Shown: in pieces, positions 16,090 to 23,851 of the stretch
Position numbering within the stretch: position 1 is the first letter of the stretch
Layout: each line of letters starts with the position of its first letter
Notes under the pieces: generated by a model
Database searches by the model: none
What the model was told of the DNA's origin: nothing
What the model saw: only the letters and a program-made list of their open reading frames with translations
Translations under genes and position numbers: made by a program
Assembly (NCBI GenBank): GCA_017396005.1
Contig: JAFQNG010000035.1
Span: forward strand, 1-32,416
Reading direction: 5' to 3'
Origin: Desulfovibrio sp.
Lineage (GTDB): Bacteria; Desulfobacterota; Desulfovibrionia; Desulfovibrionales; Desulfovibrionaceae
DNA: 32,416 bases

Positions 16090-17046
16090 ATGAACGATGA
16101 CTCCCGCTATCACTGGCCGCACAAAGATTTGCTGGATGTAACGCAACTCAGTGCGGAGGATGTCAGCCATCTGCTGGATCTTGCCGCCAGCTTTCAAGAA
16201 ATCAACCAGCGTCCGGTCAAGAAGGTACCAACGCTCAAGGGTAAGACCGTCGTGCTTTTTTTTGTAGAAAACAGCACCCGTACAAAAACTTCCTTTGACG
16301 TGGCAGGCAAACGCCTGTCTGCTGACACATTTTCCCTTGGCAAGTCCGGCTCCAGCCTGAACAAGGGCGAAAGCCTTAAGGACACGGCACTGACCCTGCA
16401 AGCCATGGCCCCGGATGTTATTGTTATCCGCCATTACAGCAGCGGGGCTGCGGCCTTTCTTGCCGAGCTCCTGCCCTGCGGCATCGTCAACGGCGGCGAT
16501 GGCTGGCATGCCCATCCCACACAAGCCCTGCTGGACAGTTTCAGCTTGCGCCAGGCCTGGGGTAATAATTTTTCAGGCAAAACCCTGCTCATTCTGGGTG
16601 ACATCGCACACAGCCGGGTAGCTCGTTCAAATGTGCATCTGCTGCGGATGCTGGGGGTCAATGTACGCCTTTGTGCGCCGCGTACCCTGTTGCCAGCAGG
16701 AGCAGAACACTGGCCTGTGGAGATTTATGGCGACTTGCGGCAGGCTGTGCGTGATGTGGACGCTGTCATGTGTCTGCGCCTGCAGCTGGAACGCCAGCAG
16801 GCAGGCCTGCTGCCTGATCTGGCAGAATATTCACGTCGCTTCTGTCTTGGGGCATCGCACCTGGCGCTTGCCGCTCCTGATGCCAAGGTACTGCACCCGG
16901 GCCCCATGAACCGGGGGCTTGAGATTGCCAATGATATCGCGGACGCTCCGGCCAGCCTGGTACTTGATCAGGTCGCCTCGGGGGTGGCTACACGTATGGC
17001 CGTGCTCTATCTGCTCGCCATGCGCAATGAGGGAGGAGATTTCTGA
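16090..17046 (+). CDS. pyrB: aspartate carbamoyltransferase catalytic subunit
   Basis: PyrB condenses carbamoyl phosphate with aspartate, the first committed step of pyrimidine synthesis. The 318 residues contain the carbamoyl-phosphate loop [10 protein letters not shown] (Ser62-Thr63-Arg64-Thr65), the mobile loop SLNKGES with Lys92, [14 protein letters not shown] near 137-150, [14 protein letters not shown] and the C-terminal HPGPMNRG. No pyrI regulatory subunit is adjacent. The stop overlaps the pyrC start in TGATG. No Shine-Dalgarno is clear before ATG 16090, but the conserved N-terminus starts soon after. Confidence 0.97.
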   Translation: MNDDSRYHWPHKDLLDVTQLSAEDVSHLLDLAASFQEINQRPVKKVPTLKGKTVVLFFVENSTRTKTSFDVAGKRLSADTFSLGKSGSSLNKGESLKDTALTLQAMAPDVIVIRHYSSGAAAFLAELLPCGIVNGGDGWHAHPTQALLDSFSLRQAWGNNFSGKTLLILGDIAHSRVARSNVHLLRMLGVNVRLCAPRTLLPAGAEHWPVEIYGDLRQAVRDVDAVMCLRLQLERQQAGLLPDLAEYSRRFCLGASHLALAAPDAKVLHPGPMNRGLEIANDIADAPASLVLDQVASGVATRMAVLYLLAMRNEGGDF

Positions 17047-18305
17047 TGCTTGCCATTACCAATGCCCGTCATCTTGAGGCTCCGGTCGATCTGCTGGTGG
17101 ATGGTCATAGAATTGTGACCATGACCCCTGCCGGACATCATCCCCCGCCTGATGGCTGTCAGCTTTTCGACGCGGGCGGGCTCATCCTTATGCCAAGTTT
17201 CATTGATGCCCATGTGCATTTGCGCGAGCCTGGCTTTGAATACAAAGAAGATATTGCCTCAGGCCTGACGGCGGCTGCTCATGGCGGTTTTGGGGCTGTC
17301 ATGTGCATGGCCAATACGAAACCTGTCAATGACAGTGCGGCAGTGACCACCTTCATGCTGGAGCGTGCACGACAGGCCCATCCACATGGCCCGCGCCTGC
17401 ACCCCTTTGCGGCGGCTACAGTAGGTCTCAAGGGCGAAAGCATGGCACCCCTGGCCGAACTCAGGGAGGCAGGCTGCACAGCTGTTTCCAACGACGGGCG
17501 ACCTGTGGAAAATAATGAACTCTTTCGTCGCATTATGGAATACGCGGCAGATCTGGGAATGGTTGTTTCAGACCATTGCGAAGACCCCTGGCTGGCGCGC
17601 GGCTGGCTGATGAACGAAGGGAGTGTCAGTGGCCTGCTGGGTGTTAAAGGTCAGCCCTGGGTGGGGGAAGCCCTGCAGGCGGCTCGTGACGTGATGCTTG
17701 CTGAATATCTGGGGCTGCCAGTGCATATTGCCCATGTTTCCAGCAGGCAGACTGTAGATATCATCGCCTGGGGCAAGGCCCGCGGTGTACAGGTCACGGC
17801 AGAGACATGCCCCCATTACCTTTTGCTGGACGATACAGCCCTGGAAGGCTACAGAGTTGGAGCCAAGGTCAGCCCGCCCTTGCGTACACCTGAAGATCGT
17901 GACGCTCTGCGGCGCGCCGTACGCGAGGGCATCATAGATATTCTGACCACAGATCACGCGCCCCATGCCGCTCATGAGAAGGAAGGCACACTGGATGAAG
18001 CGGCCTTCGGCTTTACCGGGCTGGATCTGGCTGTAAGTCTCTGCTGGGGTCTGGTTCGGGAAAACATCATGAGCGAGGCTGATATGCAGCGTCTCTGGTG
18101 TCGTCGGCCCGGCGAAATTTTCGGATTATCCTGGAATGGATTTGCCCCTGGTGATCCGGCAGACTTCTTTCTGCTGGACCCCGGGGAGATTTGGATACCT
18201 GGCCCGGATACACTCTATTCAAAAAGCTGCAATACACCCTTCAGCGGGCAGAGTCTGTACGGGCGCGTCCGGCATCACTGGCTGGGTGGGGTGCAGCTTT
18301 TTTAA
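17046..18305 (+). CDS. pyrC: dihydroorotase
   Basis: Dihydroorotase closes carbamoyl aspartate to dihydroorotate, the step after PyrB. The 419-residue length and the motifs DAHVHLREPG (metal-binding His-x-His near residue 57), NTKPVND, HCEDP, HIAHVSS, ETCPHYL and TTDHAPH identify the class I amidohydrolase type, which often pairs with PyrB. It overlaps the pyrB stop by one base, so translation is coupled. Only five nucleotides separate it from the next gene. Confidence 0.96.
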   Translation: MLAITNARHLEAPVDLLVDGHRIVTMTPAGHHPPPDGCQLFDAGGLILMPSFIDAHVHLREPGFEYKEDIASGLTAAAHGGFGAVMCMANTKPVNDSAAVTTFMLERARQAHPHGPRLHPFAAATVGLKGESMAPLAELREAGCTAVSNDGRPVENNELFRRIMEYAADLGMVVSDHCEDPWLARGWLMNEGSVSGLLGVKGQPWVGEALQAARDVMLAEYLGLPVHIAHVSSRQTVDIIAWGKARGVQVTAETCPHYLLLDDTALEGYRVGAKVSPPLRTPEDRDALRRAVREGIIDILTTDHAPHAAHEKEGTLDEAAFGFTGLDLAVSLCWGLVRENIMSEADMQRLWCRRPGEIFGLSWNGFAPGDPADFFLLDPGEIWIPGPDTLYSKSCNTPFSGQSLYGRVRHHWLGGVQLF

Positions 18306-18310
18306 ATTCG

Positions 18311-19174
18311 ATGATGGTGCGACGCCCCATAGTTGCCGGACGTTTTTATCCCGCCGATATACAGGGCCTGACCGCCCAGGTTCAGGCTTTTCTGGCGCAT
18401 CCGGCAGAGGAGAACGGTTTTGCGGCTGACCGCCCCTGGGCGATGATGCTGCCCCATGCAGGCTATATGTTCTGCGGACGGATTATTGGCCAAACCCTGG
18501 CAGGGCAAAGACTGCCCCATAATATACTTATTCTCTGCCCCAACCACACCGGCCGGGGAGCCCCCCTTGGGGTCTGGCCTGCCGGGGCCTGGCTTACACC
18601 GTTGGGGCCTCTGTCTGTAGACTGTGAACTGGCTGCGGCACTCATCAAAAGCAATGCTGGCTTTGAGGCGGATATGCTCAGCCATACCGGTGAGCACTCA
18701 ATTGAAGTCCTCCTGCCCTTTTTACAGATAGCGGCAGAGGCAGATCTGCAGATTACGCCTGTTTGCGTGGGTACACAGAATGAGGCTATGCTGAAGCGGG
18801 CAGGTCGGGCCATGGGGCATATTCTTGCCGCCCGACAGGCCGCCGGAAAGGAAAGCCTTGTCATTATCAGCTCAGACATGAATCATTATGAGGATGAAGC
18901 CACCACGCTTGCCAAGGATGATTTGGCTCTGGCCAAGGCCCTTGCCTGTGACCCGCAAGGCCTGTTGACCATAGTGCGGCAGGAAAAGATCAGCATGTGC
19001 GGGGCTGGGCCGCTGGCTCTGGCACTCTTTGCCGCTCGTGCCATGGGCAGAGCCCACACAGTGCTGACCGGGCATGAGACATCAGCCCGTGTCTCAGGCG
19101 ACAGGGCGCATACTGTAGGCTATGCCGGGCTGCGCTTCTATCTGGAACCGAGCGGAACAGGGGAAAACAGATGA
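18311..19174 (+). CDS. amrB: MEMO1-family protein (AmmeMemoRadiSam system protein B)
   Basis: The 287-residue product is a MEMO1/AmrB family protein, a fold related to class III extradiol dioxygenases. It shows the opening RRPIVAGRFYP, His49 in LPHAGYMFCG, His79 in CPNHTGRG, the HTGEHSIEVLLPFL segment, SSDMNHYED and Cys230 in MCGAGP, matching the metal-site His/His/Cys of the family. The physiological role is unknown. The partner AMMECR1 and radical SAM genes are not in this window. Start ATG 18311 or 18314 lies 5-8 nt after the pyrC stop, and its stop overlaps the next start as ATGA, so it belongs to the pyrBC operon. Confidence 0.9.
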   Translation: MMVRRPIVAGRFYPADIQGLTAQVQAFLAHPAEENGFAADRPWAMMLPHAGYMFCGRIIGQTLAGQRLPHNILILCPNHTGRGAPLGVWPAGAWLTPLGPLSVDCELAAALIKSNAGFEADMLSHTGEHSIEVLLPFLQIAAEADLQITPVCVGTQNEAMLKRAGRAMGHILAARQAAGKESLVIISSDMNHYEDEATTLAKDDLALAKALACDPQGLLTIVRQEKISMCGAGPLALALFAARAMGRAHTVLTGHETSARVSGDRAHTVGYAGLRFYLEPSGTGENR

Positions 19175-19653
19175 CCTTGAAACATATTATATATGCAAGC
19201 CTGCTTTTTCTGGGCCTGACAGTTTCAGCACAGGCCCAAACGCAGGGTACTGAAGCAGATTGCGGCTTTTTCACACTGACCATACCAGAGGGCTGGGAGC
19301 TGACAGACGAGATCACCAGGCCCGGCAATGACGTGTGCAGAGTCACAGTTGGCAGAGAAGATCGCAGTGTCATCGTTACCAGCACGGTTGGTCCGGCTGG
19401 GGGGCGCGATGCCAGAACTGCTGCACAACAGCTGGCAGATCGCATGTCAGTACAGACCCCACTTTCTGAACGTCAGGGGCAGTACGGTTTTGATATTGAC
19501 GTCAACGGCCAGAAGAGTACCTGTGTCGTAGCGGTGGAAAAGGATGTTCTTGGATTTACCTGTATTGTAGGTGGCAATCATGCTGATGCTGCTCCTCTCT
19601 TGCAGGGCTTCAAAAGTACGGAATATCCGGGCATCATTCCTGCTTTTGACTGA
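19171..19653 (+). CDS. small exported hypothetical protein
   Basis: A 160-residue protein with a clear signal peptide: a short basic start, a hydrophobic core (residues 6-17) and a likely cleavage after AQA at 20-22. The mature part has four Cys, enough for two disulfides, and opens with FFTLTIPEGWEL, a pattern seen in small secreted folds of the DUF1795/PsbP type; that link is only suggestive. It would act in the periplasm. It overlaps the upstream amrB-like gene by 4 nt (ATGA) and is likely the last gene of the pyrBC operon. Confidence 0.75.
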   Translation: MTLKHIIYASLLFLGLTVSAQAQTQGTEADCGFFTLTIPEGWELTDEITRPGNDVCRVTVGREDRSVIVTSTVGPAGGRDARTAAQQLADRMSVQTPLSERQGQYGFDIDVNGQKSTCVVAVEKDVLGFTCIVGGNHADAAPLLQGFKSTEYPGIIPAFD

Positions 19654-19690
19654 GGCCGCGTAACTGGATCTGCCCCTCTGCCACACGCTA

Positions 19691-19719
19691 TTGCGCCACA
19701 GGGCAAGTATGCGTATAGT
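19691..19719 (+). promoter_or_regulatory. promoter for the FG-GAP protein gene
   Basis: TTGCGC (19691-19696), a 17-nt spacer and TATAGT (19714-19719, five of six bases). The predicted start near 19726 gives a leader of about 20 nt that contains AAGGAG at 19735-19740. Confidence 0.5.
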
Positions 19720-19746
19720 TCTGAAAACTGCTCCAAGGAGTATGGG

Positions 19747-21429
19747 ATGAACTCTGTTTTTCGTCTTTCCTTTGCCTTCTGTCTGGCTTTGCTGCTGAGC
19801 CTGCCTCAGGCCGCGACAGCAGGCGGTAACAGCGTGGTATTATTGCCTTTTGGCGTCAACGCCCCCAAGAGTTACAATTACCTTGCCAAAGCAGTGCCTT
19901 CTACCATGCAGGCCCGTCTGAACAAGCCCGGAGTGCTGGATGCCCGCAGTATACAGGGCAAGGCTACCTCTGCTGGTGAAGCCCGCAAAGCTCTGCAGGC
20001 TGCCGGGGCGGACCATGCCGTCTGGGGCACAGTCAGCGTCATGGGCAACGAATGCACCATTGAGGTCAACAGCACTGACAGAAATGGCAAAACCTGGAGC
20101 AAGAGTGCGCAGGGTCCCATGAGTACACTGACGCGTACTCTGCAGGGGCTTACCGCCTCTCTGGGCAGTGAGGTGCTGGGGGTGGCTGTCAGTCGTCCTG
20201 CCTTTGGCAGCGCGGGTGGCCAGGGTCGGCCAGTTAATCAGATGAATTCAGACATCGTGGTCAATGAAACAGGCCAGCAACAGGTCTATCTGAACCCGCA
20301 GTTCCGCTATCAGGGTGCTGGAGCCAATGACGGCTCCCGTCTGCGCAGTCAGCGCCTCAAGGAAGGCATGGTCGATATGGCTGTGGGCGACTTTAACGGT
20401 GATGGTAAAAATGAAGTAGCTGTCTTAGGCGAACACAGGCTCTTCATCTACTTCTGGGAATCCAGCGGGAGATTGAAAGAGCTTGCCAATGTCAGAGTTT
20501 CGCCCTCAAATAACAATTTCTCCATGCGCGCCATTGATCTGAATAATGACGGTGCTCTGGAGCTGGTGGTAGCTACTTTTGAAGAAGATAACAATCGGCC
20601 ATACTCCTATATTTATACATTCAGAGGCAATGCGCTGAAGCTCTATGCCGACCGCATTCCCTATTTTGCCAGTGTTATCAAAATGCCACCTCTGTTCAGG
20701 CCTGTCCTGGTGGGGCAGGGATGGGACTCGCTTAAGCTCTTTTCTCCCGGTGTGCATGAGCTGGTCAAAGCAGGCGGCAAGTATCGCCTGGGTGGACGTA
20801 TCAATCTGCCCAGTGGCGCTACCGTCTTCAACGTAGCCTGGCTGCCCGGTGGCAAAGAGGGCAATGGTGATCAGCTGGTCATGCTGACTGATGATGAACG
20901 CATCAAGATTTTTCAGGGCAGCAAGTTTAATCTCATCCATACTACAATGGAACGTTTTTCCGGTTCAGCCACTGGTATGGATCACTACAAGGGTATGCCT
21001 GGGCTGGATGTTGACCGTAACTACCAGCTGCCCAGCAAATACTATGCCCCCATGCGTATGATCGCCGTAGATCTTGGCAAAACCGGCGAACATGTGCTGC
21101 TGATGAACAAGCCCATTTCAACAGCTTCTCAGCTCTTTGACCGCTATCGCTACTTCCCGCAGGGTGAAATACACGCCCTGTACTGGGATGGTGTGGGCCT
21201 TGGCCTCAAGTGGAAGACCCGGCGCATCCGTGGTTCGGTGGCAGAAGTTGATCTGGGTGATGTAAATAACGATGGTATTCTTGACCTGGTAGTCGGCCTG
21301 AACACTTCGCCGGATCTGGGCATCGGCAGCCGTCAGAGCATGATTACAGCCTATCCCCTGGATGTGACTCAGGTAGACCCTAACGTGCCGGCAGATCTCA
21401 GTGACTTTGAGGTGGCCCCCAATCGTTGA
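19747..21429 (+). CDS. exported FG-GAP/VCBS-repeat beta-propeller protein
   Basis: The 560 residues start with a signal peptide (hydrophobic core about 8-20, cleavage after ATA near 25). The first mature domain (about 28-150, VVLLPFGVNAPKSYNYLAKAV) resembles the N-terminal alpha/beta domain of TolB or CsgG-type envelope proteins. From about 205 come FG-GAP repeats with calcium-type loops: DFNGDGKNE, DLNNDGALE and DVNNDGILD. This suggests a periplasmic or surface propeller; ligand and role are unknown. It has its own promoter, an AAGGAG site 6 nt before the ATG, and a terminator beyond the stop. It is unlikely to be a lipoprotein, as no lipobox Cys is seen. Confidence 0.85.
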   Translation: MNSVFRLSFAFCLALLLSLPQAATAGGNSVVLLPFGVNAPKSYNYLAKAVPSTMQARLNKPGVLDARSIQGKATSAGEARKALQAAGADHAVWGTVSVMGNECTIEVNSTDRNGKTWSKSAQGPMSTLTRTLQGLTASLGSEVLGVAVSRPAFGSAGGQGRPVNQMNSDIVVNETGQQQVYLNPQFRYQGAGANDGSRLRSQRLKEGMVDMAVGDFNGDGKNEVAVLGEHRLFIYFWESSGRLKELANVRVSPSNNNFSMRAIDLNNDGALELVVATFEEDNNRPYSYIYTFRGNALKLYADRIPYFASVIKMPPLFRPVLVGQGWDSLKLFSPGVHELVKAGGKYRLGGRINLPSGATVFNVAWLPGGKEGNGDQLVMLTDDERIKIFQGSKFNLIHTTMERFSGSATGMDHYKGMPGLDVDRNYQLPSKYYAPMRMIAVDLGKTGEHVLLMNKPISTASQLFDRYRYFPQGEIHALYWDGVGLGLKWKTRRIRGSVAEVDLGDVNNDGILDLVVGLNTSPDLGIGSRQSMITAYPLDVTQVDPNVPADLSDFEVAPNR

Positions 21430-21435
21430 TATTGT
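21407..21435 (+). promoter_or_regulatory. weak candidate purD promoter overlapping the upstream gene end
   Basis: TTGAGG (21407-21412), a 17-nt spacer and TATTGT (21430-21435), four of six matches each. Transcripts would start near 21442 and begin with the terminator hairpin at 21444. Confidence 0.25.
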
Positions 21436-21443
21436 CATTTTGT

Positions 21444-21473
21444 GGCCCTCCGCTGGTGCGGAGGGCCTTTTTT
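21444..21473 (+). terminator. terminator between the FG-GAP gene and purD
   Basis: GGCCCTCCGC and its exact complement form a 10-bp stem with a TGGT loop and a six-T tail. It lies 15 nt after the FG-GAP stop, a natural terminator position, but also ends 29 nt before the purD ATG. It could attenuate purD transcription. Confidence 0.9.
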
Positions 21474-21502
21474 ATTGCCCAAGCAACGCAAAGGAGCGCC
21501 TG

Positions 21503-22789
21503 ATGCGCATTCTTGTCATCGGTTCCGGCGGGCGAGAGCACGCCCTTGTCTGGAAACTGCGCCAGAGCCCGCAGGTAAGTAAAATCTTTGTTGCCCCCGG
21601 TAATGGTGGCACCAGTGCCGAAGGCGCTGAAAACGTACCCGTGGCTGCTGACGACCTGGATGGTCTGACAGCATTGGCCCTGAGAGAAAACATTGATCTG
21701 GTGGTGCCTGGACCGGAACTGCCTCTGACCCTGGGCATTGTGGATAAAATGAAGGCAGCAGGAATCGCCTGTTTCGGGCCTGATGCCTATGCAGCCCAGA
21801 TGGAAGGCAGTAAGGCCTTCGCCAAACAGGTCATGGCCAGAGCTGGAGTACCAACGGCCTCCTGCGTTGTATGTGACAGCGTGGAAGAGGCTCGGCACTA
21901 TGTGCGCGAACAGGGACGAGGTCTGGTGGTCAAAGCCGATGGCCTGGCGGCAGGCAAGGGTGTGGTGGTGGCTCGAGATACTGCTCAGGCGCTGGCTGCA
22001 GTGGATGAAATAATGGATGGAAGGGCCTTTGGCGCCGCAGGCAAACGTGTGCTGCTTGAAGAGCTTCTTGAGGGAGAAGAAGTTTCTCTCTTGTGTTTTT
22101 GTGACGGCGAACGGGCCATACCTCTGCCCTCAGCTCAGGATCACAAAGCTGCCTGCAATAATGACGAAGGCCCTAATACTGGCGGTATGGGGGCATACAG
22201 CCCAGCTCCGGTACTCCCGGATTCCCGTTTGGAAGAACTGGCGGATCTCACCATACGTCCTGTGTTGAAGACGCTTGCGGAAGATGGACATCCTTTTGTA
22301 GGTGTGCTTTATGCCGGCCTGATGATGACCTCCGAAGGGCCCCGGGTGCTGGAATACAATACCCGCTTTGGAGACCCCGAATGCCAGCCCCTGCTCATGA
22401 GGCTGGAAGGAGACCTGGCACAGATAATGCTGGACTGTGTGCACGGCAGGCTGGATGAGAGATGCCTTGCCTGTAGTTCACAGACGGCACTGGGGGTAGT
22501 TCTGACGGCAGCCGGCTATCCCGGCAGCTATCCCAGGGGTATGTCCATCCAAGGTATTGAAAAAGCCGAATCTCTGGGCAGCGTCAAGGTATTTCACAGC
22601 GGCACTGCCTTCCGGGACGGCGCATTATACTCTGATGGGGGACGTGTGCTGTGCGTGACGGCCCTGGGAGCCGATCTGACATCTGCGCAACAGCTTGCCT
22701 ATACAGCGATGGAGCAGATCCATATGCCGCAAAGTCATTACCGCACGGATATTGGCAGTAAGGGCATCCGCCGTCTGACTGCAAAATAA
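21503..22789 (+). CDS. purD: phosphoribosylamine-glycine ligase (GAR synthetase)
   Basis: PurD joins glycine to phosphoribosylamine with ATP in purine synthesis. The 428 residues match the family: MRILVIGSGGREHAL at the start, APGNGGT near 32-38, GPELPL, the ATP-grasp region with VKADGLAAGKGVVVA, DHKAACNNDEGPNTGGMGAYSPAP, and the metal-binding EYNTRFGDPECQP. AAGGAG (21491-21496) precedes the ATG by 6 nt. It is followed 13 nt later by purE, an unlinked later step of the same pathway. Confidence 0.98.
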   Translation: MRILVIGSGGREHALVWKLRQSPQVSKIFVAPGNGGTSAEGAENVPVAADDLDGLTALALRENIDLVVPGPELPLTLGIVDKMKAAGIACFGPDAYAAQMEGSKAFAKQVMARAGVPTASCVVCDSVEEARHYVREQGRGLVVKADGLAAGKGVVVARDTAQALAAVDEIMDGRAFGAAGKRVLLEELLEGEEVSLLCFCDGERAIPLPSAQDHKAACNNDEGPNTGGMGAYSPAPVLPDSRLEELADLTIRPVLKTLAEDGHPFVGVLYAGLMMTSEGPRVLEYNTRFGDPECQPLLMRLEGDLAQIMLDCVHGRLDERCLACSSQTALGVVLTAAGYPGSYPRGMSIQGIEKAESLGSVKVFHSGTAFRDGALYSDGGRVLCVTALGADLTSAQQLAYTAMEQIHMPQSHYRTDIGSKGIRRLTAK

Positions 22790-22802
22790 GAGAGGATAGT
22801 TT

Positions 22803-23300
22803 ATGGCAGATGTAGTCATCATGATGGGATCCAAGTCCGATGAAGAAAAAGTTTTTCCCTGTGTCGAAGTGCTCAAGAGTCTGGGCATCAGTTACATTTT
22901 TACGGTGAGCTCTGCCCACCGTACACCAGAACGTACGGAAGCCATTGTACGTGAAGAAGAATCCTGCGGAGCAAAGGTTTTTATTTGCGCGGCAGGTATG
23001 GCTGCTCATTTGGCTGGAGCAGTGGCAGCCAGAACCTCACGCCCGGTGATTGGTATACCTGTATCCGGCTCATCCCTGGGCGGTATGGATGCCCTGCTGG
23101 CAACAGTACAGATGCCTCCCGGTTTTCCGGTAGCCACAGTAGCACTGGATAAGGCCGGGGCGCGTAATGCTGCCTGGCTGGCGGCCCAGATCCTGGCATT
23201 GGCTGACAGGGATCTCTATGCCCGCCTTGAAGCAGCACGTGCAAAAATGCGTACAGATGTGGAAAAGGCCGGGGCAGAAATCAGCGCTAAATACAGCTAA
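22803..23300 (+). CDS. purE: N5-carboxyaminoimidazole ribonucleotide mutase (class I PurE)
   Basis: PurE moves the carboxyl group of N5-CAIR to give CAIR in purine synthesis. The 165 residues carry MGSKSD at 8-13, SSAHRTPER at 36-44 (His39) and [18 protein letters not shown], the usual small octameric enzyme. The AHR motif fits the class I bacterial type, which needs PurK elsewhere in the genome. GAGGA lies upstream of the ATG. It probably forms a two-gene operon with purD. Confidence 0.97.
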   Translation: MADVVIMMGSKSDEEKVFPCVEVLKSLGISYIFTVSSAHRTPERTEAIVREEESCGAKVFICAAGMAAHLAGAVAARTSRPVIGIPVSGSSLGGMDALLATVQMPPGFPVATVALDKAGARNAAWLAAQILALADRDLYARLEAARAKMRTDVEKAGAEISAKYS

Positions 23301-23353
23301 GACTAAGCATACAGGGCAGCCCTGAAGTCTGGCAGGCGCAGCTTACAAATAAA

Positions 23354-23393
23354 GGCGCCCCGGCCTGCGGAACTGTCCGCATGTCGGGGCGCC
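23354..23393. terminator. convergent terminator hairpin between purE and the RRM gene
   Basis: GGCGCCCCG (23354-23362) pairs with CGGGGCGCC (23385-23393), and an inner GCGGA/TCCGC extends the stem around an ACTG loop. On the minus strand the stem is followed by TTTATTTG, so it best serves the RRM gene. On the plus strand there is no T-run, so it may only end purE inefficiently. Confidence 0.75.
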
Positions 23394-23412
23394 CAAAAGT
23401 TCTGGACAGCCG

Positions 23413-23679
23413 CTAAAAACGTGGCTGACGCGGGGCTCTGGGTTTGGCTTCGTTGACGCGCAGGGTGCGACCGCCGAAGCTGTAGTTATCCAGAGCTTCA
23501 ATGGCGGCATCGGCTTCGCCGTCCTCCATTTCCACAAAACCGAAGCCGCGGGCGCGCCCGGTCTCCCTGTCACTGATGAGTTTCACGGACAGAACATTAC
23601 CGTATTCGGCAAAAAGCTCCTGAACCTGTTCTTCCGTAGCGGACCAGGGAAGATTCCCGACATAGATGGACTTGGACAT
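23413..23679 (-). CDS. RRM-type RNA-binding protein
   Basis: An 88-residue single RNA recognition motif protein with RNP2 IYVGNL at 5-10, RNP1 RGFGFVEM at 44-51, and a short basic Arg/Pro tail. Such small bacterial RRM proteins bind single-stranded RNA, and some are cold- or stress-induced; targets are unknown. The gene stands alone on the minus strand between a hairpin terminator and dnaB, with a candidate promoter and a leader of about 75 nt containing an eight-T run. The start MSKSIYVGNLPW is typical. Confidence 0.94.
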   Translation of the reverse strand: MSKSIYVGNLPWSATEEQVQELFAEYGNVLSVKLISDRETGRARGFGFVEMEDGEADAAIEALDNYSFGGRTLRVNEAKPRAPRQPRF

Positions 23680-23758
23680 GAAACACCCTCACAAAAAAAA
23701 CAGACCTCCCGCGCATCTTTTCGGCAAAACCTATCACCGGTACGCGGCCTTACAAGCG

Positions 23759-23787
23759 ACAAAAGCATGCTTTGCCGGGCTTGTCAA
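23759..23787 (-). promoter_or_regulatory. candidate promoter of the RRM gene
   Basis: A perfect TTGACA on the minus strand (23787-23782), a 17-nt spacer and a weak TTTTGT (23764-23759). The predicted leader is about 75 nt, unusually long for a small RRM gene. Confidence 0.35.
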
Positions 23788-23834
23788 CGAAATATGGCGA
23801 AAAAACGGCTCTACGTCCGCATTTTCGAGATAAT

Positions 23835-23849
23835 CCCCCCTGCGGGAGG
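23835..23849 (-). terminator. short hairpin after dnaB
   Basis: On the minus strand CCTCCC, a GCA loop and GGGGGG form a six-pair stem (one T-G) just beyond the dnaB stop. No T-run follows, so termination would be weak or factor-dependent. Confidence 0.35.
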
Positions 23850-23851
23850 TG

